In this document: positions 13,041 through 14,234 of the stretch, piece after piece
Layout of the letters: each line of letters starts with the position of its first letter
Position numbering within the stretch: position 1 is the first letter of the stretch
DNA from: Deltaproteobacteria bacterium
GTDB lineage: Bacteria; Myxococcota_A; UBA9160; SZUA-336
NCBI GenBank assembly: GCA_030665705.1
Contig: DAOUZG010000015.1
Span: 1-14,234 of the forward strand
Reading direction: 5' to 3'
Length of the DNA stretch: 14,234 bases
The notes under the pieces: generated by a model
Databases searched by the model: none
What the model saw: the letters and a program-made list of their open reading frames with translations, nothing else
Told to the model about the DNA's origin: nothing
Made by a program: the position numbers and the translations under genes

Positions 13041-13361
13041 TTGAAACGAATCGGAAGCAACCTCAGGCCGGCAGAGCAGAAGCCCCATCGCAATCTCCGG
13101 AACATCATCCGGTACACCGACGACGAGGGTCCGCAGAACGACTATCCGCGGCGAATCATTTCCCCCATGCGCCCCCAGTCGTGTTGCACGAAAGACAATC
13201 GGGAGATGGTGGGAAACGTGCGCGAGGTCGACGGCTTCAAGTTCTGTTACAAGATCTGCAATGTCTGCGGCCACGCGGTTCGATATTTCTATCCCGCGGT
13301 CAAGTCAAACGATAAGGCCGTTCGCGAGTACCGCGCCTGGAAGCGGTACATGGCCCAGTAG
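13041..13361 (+). CDS. Small Cys-rich, putative zinc-ribbon protein (unknown function)
   Basis: I do not recognise the family. From a TTG start the product is 106 residues, basic and without a signal peptide. Cys48-Cys49 (QSCC) and then Cys69, Cys73 and Cys76 (FCYKICNVCGHAVRYFYP) suggest a treble-clef or zinc-ribbon site, with Cys73-x2-Cys76-Gly as the best knuckle. The C-terminus is Tyr/Arg/Lys-rich (EYRAWKRYMAQ). The TTG is chosen because AGGAAGG (13029-13035) lies 5 nt before it, and because the frame upstream overlaps the NRDE gene out of frame and looks like noise; no ATG/GTG is better placed. It lies 19 nt after the NRDE stop, so it is probably co-transcribed. Nucleic-acid binding is possible but unproven. 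The frame continues with protein-like sequence after the TAG. Confidence 0.7.
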   Translation: MKRIGSNLRPAEQKPHRNLRNIIRYTDDEGPQNDYPRRIISPMRPQSCCTKDNREMVGNVREVDGFKFCYKICNVCGHAVRYFYPAVKSNDKAVREYRAWKRYMAQ

Positions 13362-13469
13362 CGGGTTCGCCCCCGCCCCCGAGGGAACGTCCTCGCGCGC
13401 TGCAGCGTGTACGGCGAGAAGCACGCCTACGGAAACATCCACTTCTTCAGGTAGGTGCCTTTAGACGGG

Positions 13470-14234
13470 CTACATCCGGAGGCGGAAGCAGGTCGGGTTA
13501 GCCATGAGCGCACCGTGTGGTCCGAACCTCCACTCGGGCTCCTCCACGAAGACGCCGTAGCGCTCGAGGCGCCGCGCCGCCCGGTGGATCTCGGCCGTCG
13601 CATCGAGGTCCGGGGGCGCGGGTGGGGGCTCGAGCAGCTCGAGCCAGTCGGGTCCGAGACGCACCGGCCGAAGCGCCGGCAGCGCGAGCCGCTCGAGTTG
13701 GTGGGCCAGCACCCAGCCCCGACGGGCTCCACTCGCGCCCAGCTCGAGCCGCCGCACGACGCTTTCCTCCCGTCCCCGCACGACCCAGATCGACCCGCAC
13801 CGCGTAAGGTTCCGGCCGACCCGGAAGGCCGCGCGGGCCGCATGGCGCGCATCCCGCTTCCGGATGCGCCAGAAGGCGGAGTCGATCTCCCGCCAGGCCG
13901 CGCGTCTCGCCCGGGGATGCGCCTCCTCCCCGAGGTAGGCCTGCAGGAATCGAAGCCGGTTCGTCCTCGACACCGAGAGCTCGTGTCGGTGAAGCTTTGC
14001 GAGCAGCGTCCACCGCCGATTTCCGAGCTCCGAGCCGACCCGACACCGCTCGAAGTCGAGCAGGACGAAGTTTCCGGCGGGGTCGACGAGGAAATTGTTG
14101 GGGGAGAAGTCGTCCTGGTCGACGCCCGCGTCGTGGAGCCTCCGGGCGAACGCGCCGAACGCGACCACGAGCGCGCGCCTCTTCTCGGGAGTCGTCCGGC
14201 TGTCCGCAAGCCAATCGAGGAGGTCACGGCCCTC
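13470..14234 (-). CDS. WaaP/lipopolysaccharide-kinase-like protein, C-terminal part (truncated by window edge)
   Basis: 254 codons are visible and the frame is open to the right edge, so the start is outside; the GTG at 14168 is internal. The protein-kinase-like catalytic loop reads LHDAGVDQDDFSPNNFLVD, followed by the metal-binding strand FVLLDFERCR. This corresponds to the WaaP/Kdo-kinase pattern 'HdaGl.HgDl...N.L.d ... LIDFdr', where kinases phosphorylate lipopolysaccharide core sugars at the inner face of the inner membrane. The usual His-Gly before the catalytic Asp is Gln-Asp here, while Asp and the Asn pair are kept. About 110 residues follow the kinase core, including a Pro-rich linker (LEPPPAPPDL) and an unusual tail ending PTCFRLRM. 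The N-lobe is not visible, so the activity and substrate are uncertain. Confidence 0.75.
   Translation of the reverse strand, partial: EGRDLLDWLADSRTTPEKRRALVVAFGAFARRLHDAGVDQDDFSPNNFLVDPAGNFVLLDFERCRVGSELGNRRWTLLAKLHRHELSVSRTNRLRFLQAYLGEEAHPRARRAAWREIDSAFWRIRKRDARHAARAAFRVGRNLTRCGSIWVVRGREESVVRRLELGASGARRGWVLAHQLERLALPALRPVRLGPDWLELLEPPPAPPDLDATAEIHRAARRLERYGVFVEEPEWRFGPHGALMANPTCFRLRM

Noticed and set aside
13427..14227. A 266-codon minus-strand frame overlapping the WaaP-like gene
   Set aside because: It is Ser/Arg/Gly-rich with no motif, while the alternative frame contains the kinase catalytic loop and metal-binding Asp strand.

Overview
This GC-rich window reads as chromosome from a Gram-negative, outer-membrane bacterium. 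Evidence for that is two lipoproteins with clear lipoboxes (plus a lipoprotein peptidase), an OmpA-type peptidoglycan-binding protein, a TonB/ExbB/ExbD energy transducer and a WaaP-like sugar kinase. The gene mix suggests a deltaproteobacterial, Myxococcota- or Binatota-like lineage, but this is inference; no taxonomic marker is present.

Layout. At 1-135 (minus) lies the N-terminus of a ComM/YifB AAA+ protein, cut by the window edge. Divergent from it is a glutaminyl-cyclase-like M28 lipoprotein (217-1242, plus). Next is a tight plus-strand cluster (1312-4540): an OmpA-family lipoprotein with a glycine zipper, a secreted von Willebrand factor A (VWA) protein, ExbB and ExbD. The VWA gene overlaps exbB, and exbB is 3 nt from exbD. 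Converging on it with only 15 nt between is a minus-strand operon (10361 to 4556): a TonB-like transducer, a 1130-residue secreted protein made almost entirely of about 42 tandem DxDxDG-loop repeats, and a lipoprotein carrying 8 more of the same repeats behind a glycine zipper and a coiled coil.

A 350-nt non-coding divergent region (10437-10786) separates this from a patatin-like phospholipase (10787-12160, plus). Then come a TANGO2/NRDE-family protein (12263-13021, plus), preceded by a good sigma70-type promoter, and a small Cys-rich putative zinc-binding protein with a TTG start (13041-13361, plus). A WaaP/lipopolysaccharide-kinase-like protein (13470-14234, minus) runs off the right edge.

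Interpretation. The most interesting unit is 1312-10361. It has a complete TonB-ExbB-ExbD proton-driven motor split over two convergent operons, two exported proteins built from the same predicted Ca2+-binding repeat, a VWA protein whose metal site is followed by another DxDGDG loop, and a peptidoglycan-binding lipoprotein. No TonB-dependent receptor or iron-uptake gene is present. I infer a dedicated envelope machine in which the ExbBD/TonB motor acts on a long, Ca2+-stabilised periplasmic or surface rod. The repeats, motifs and gene order are directly visible; the joint function is inference.
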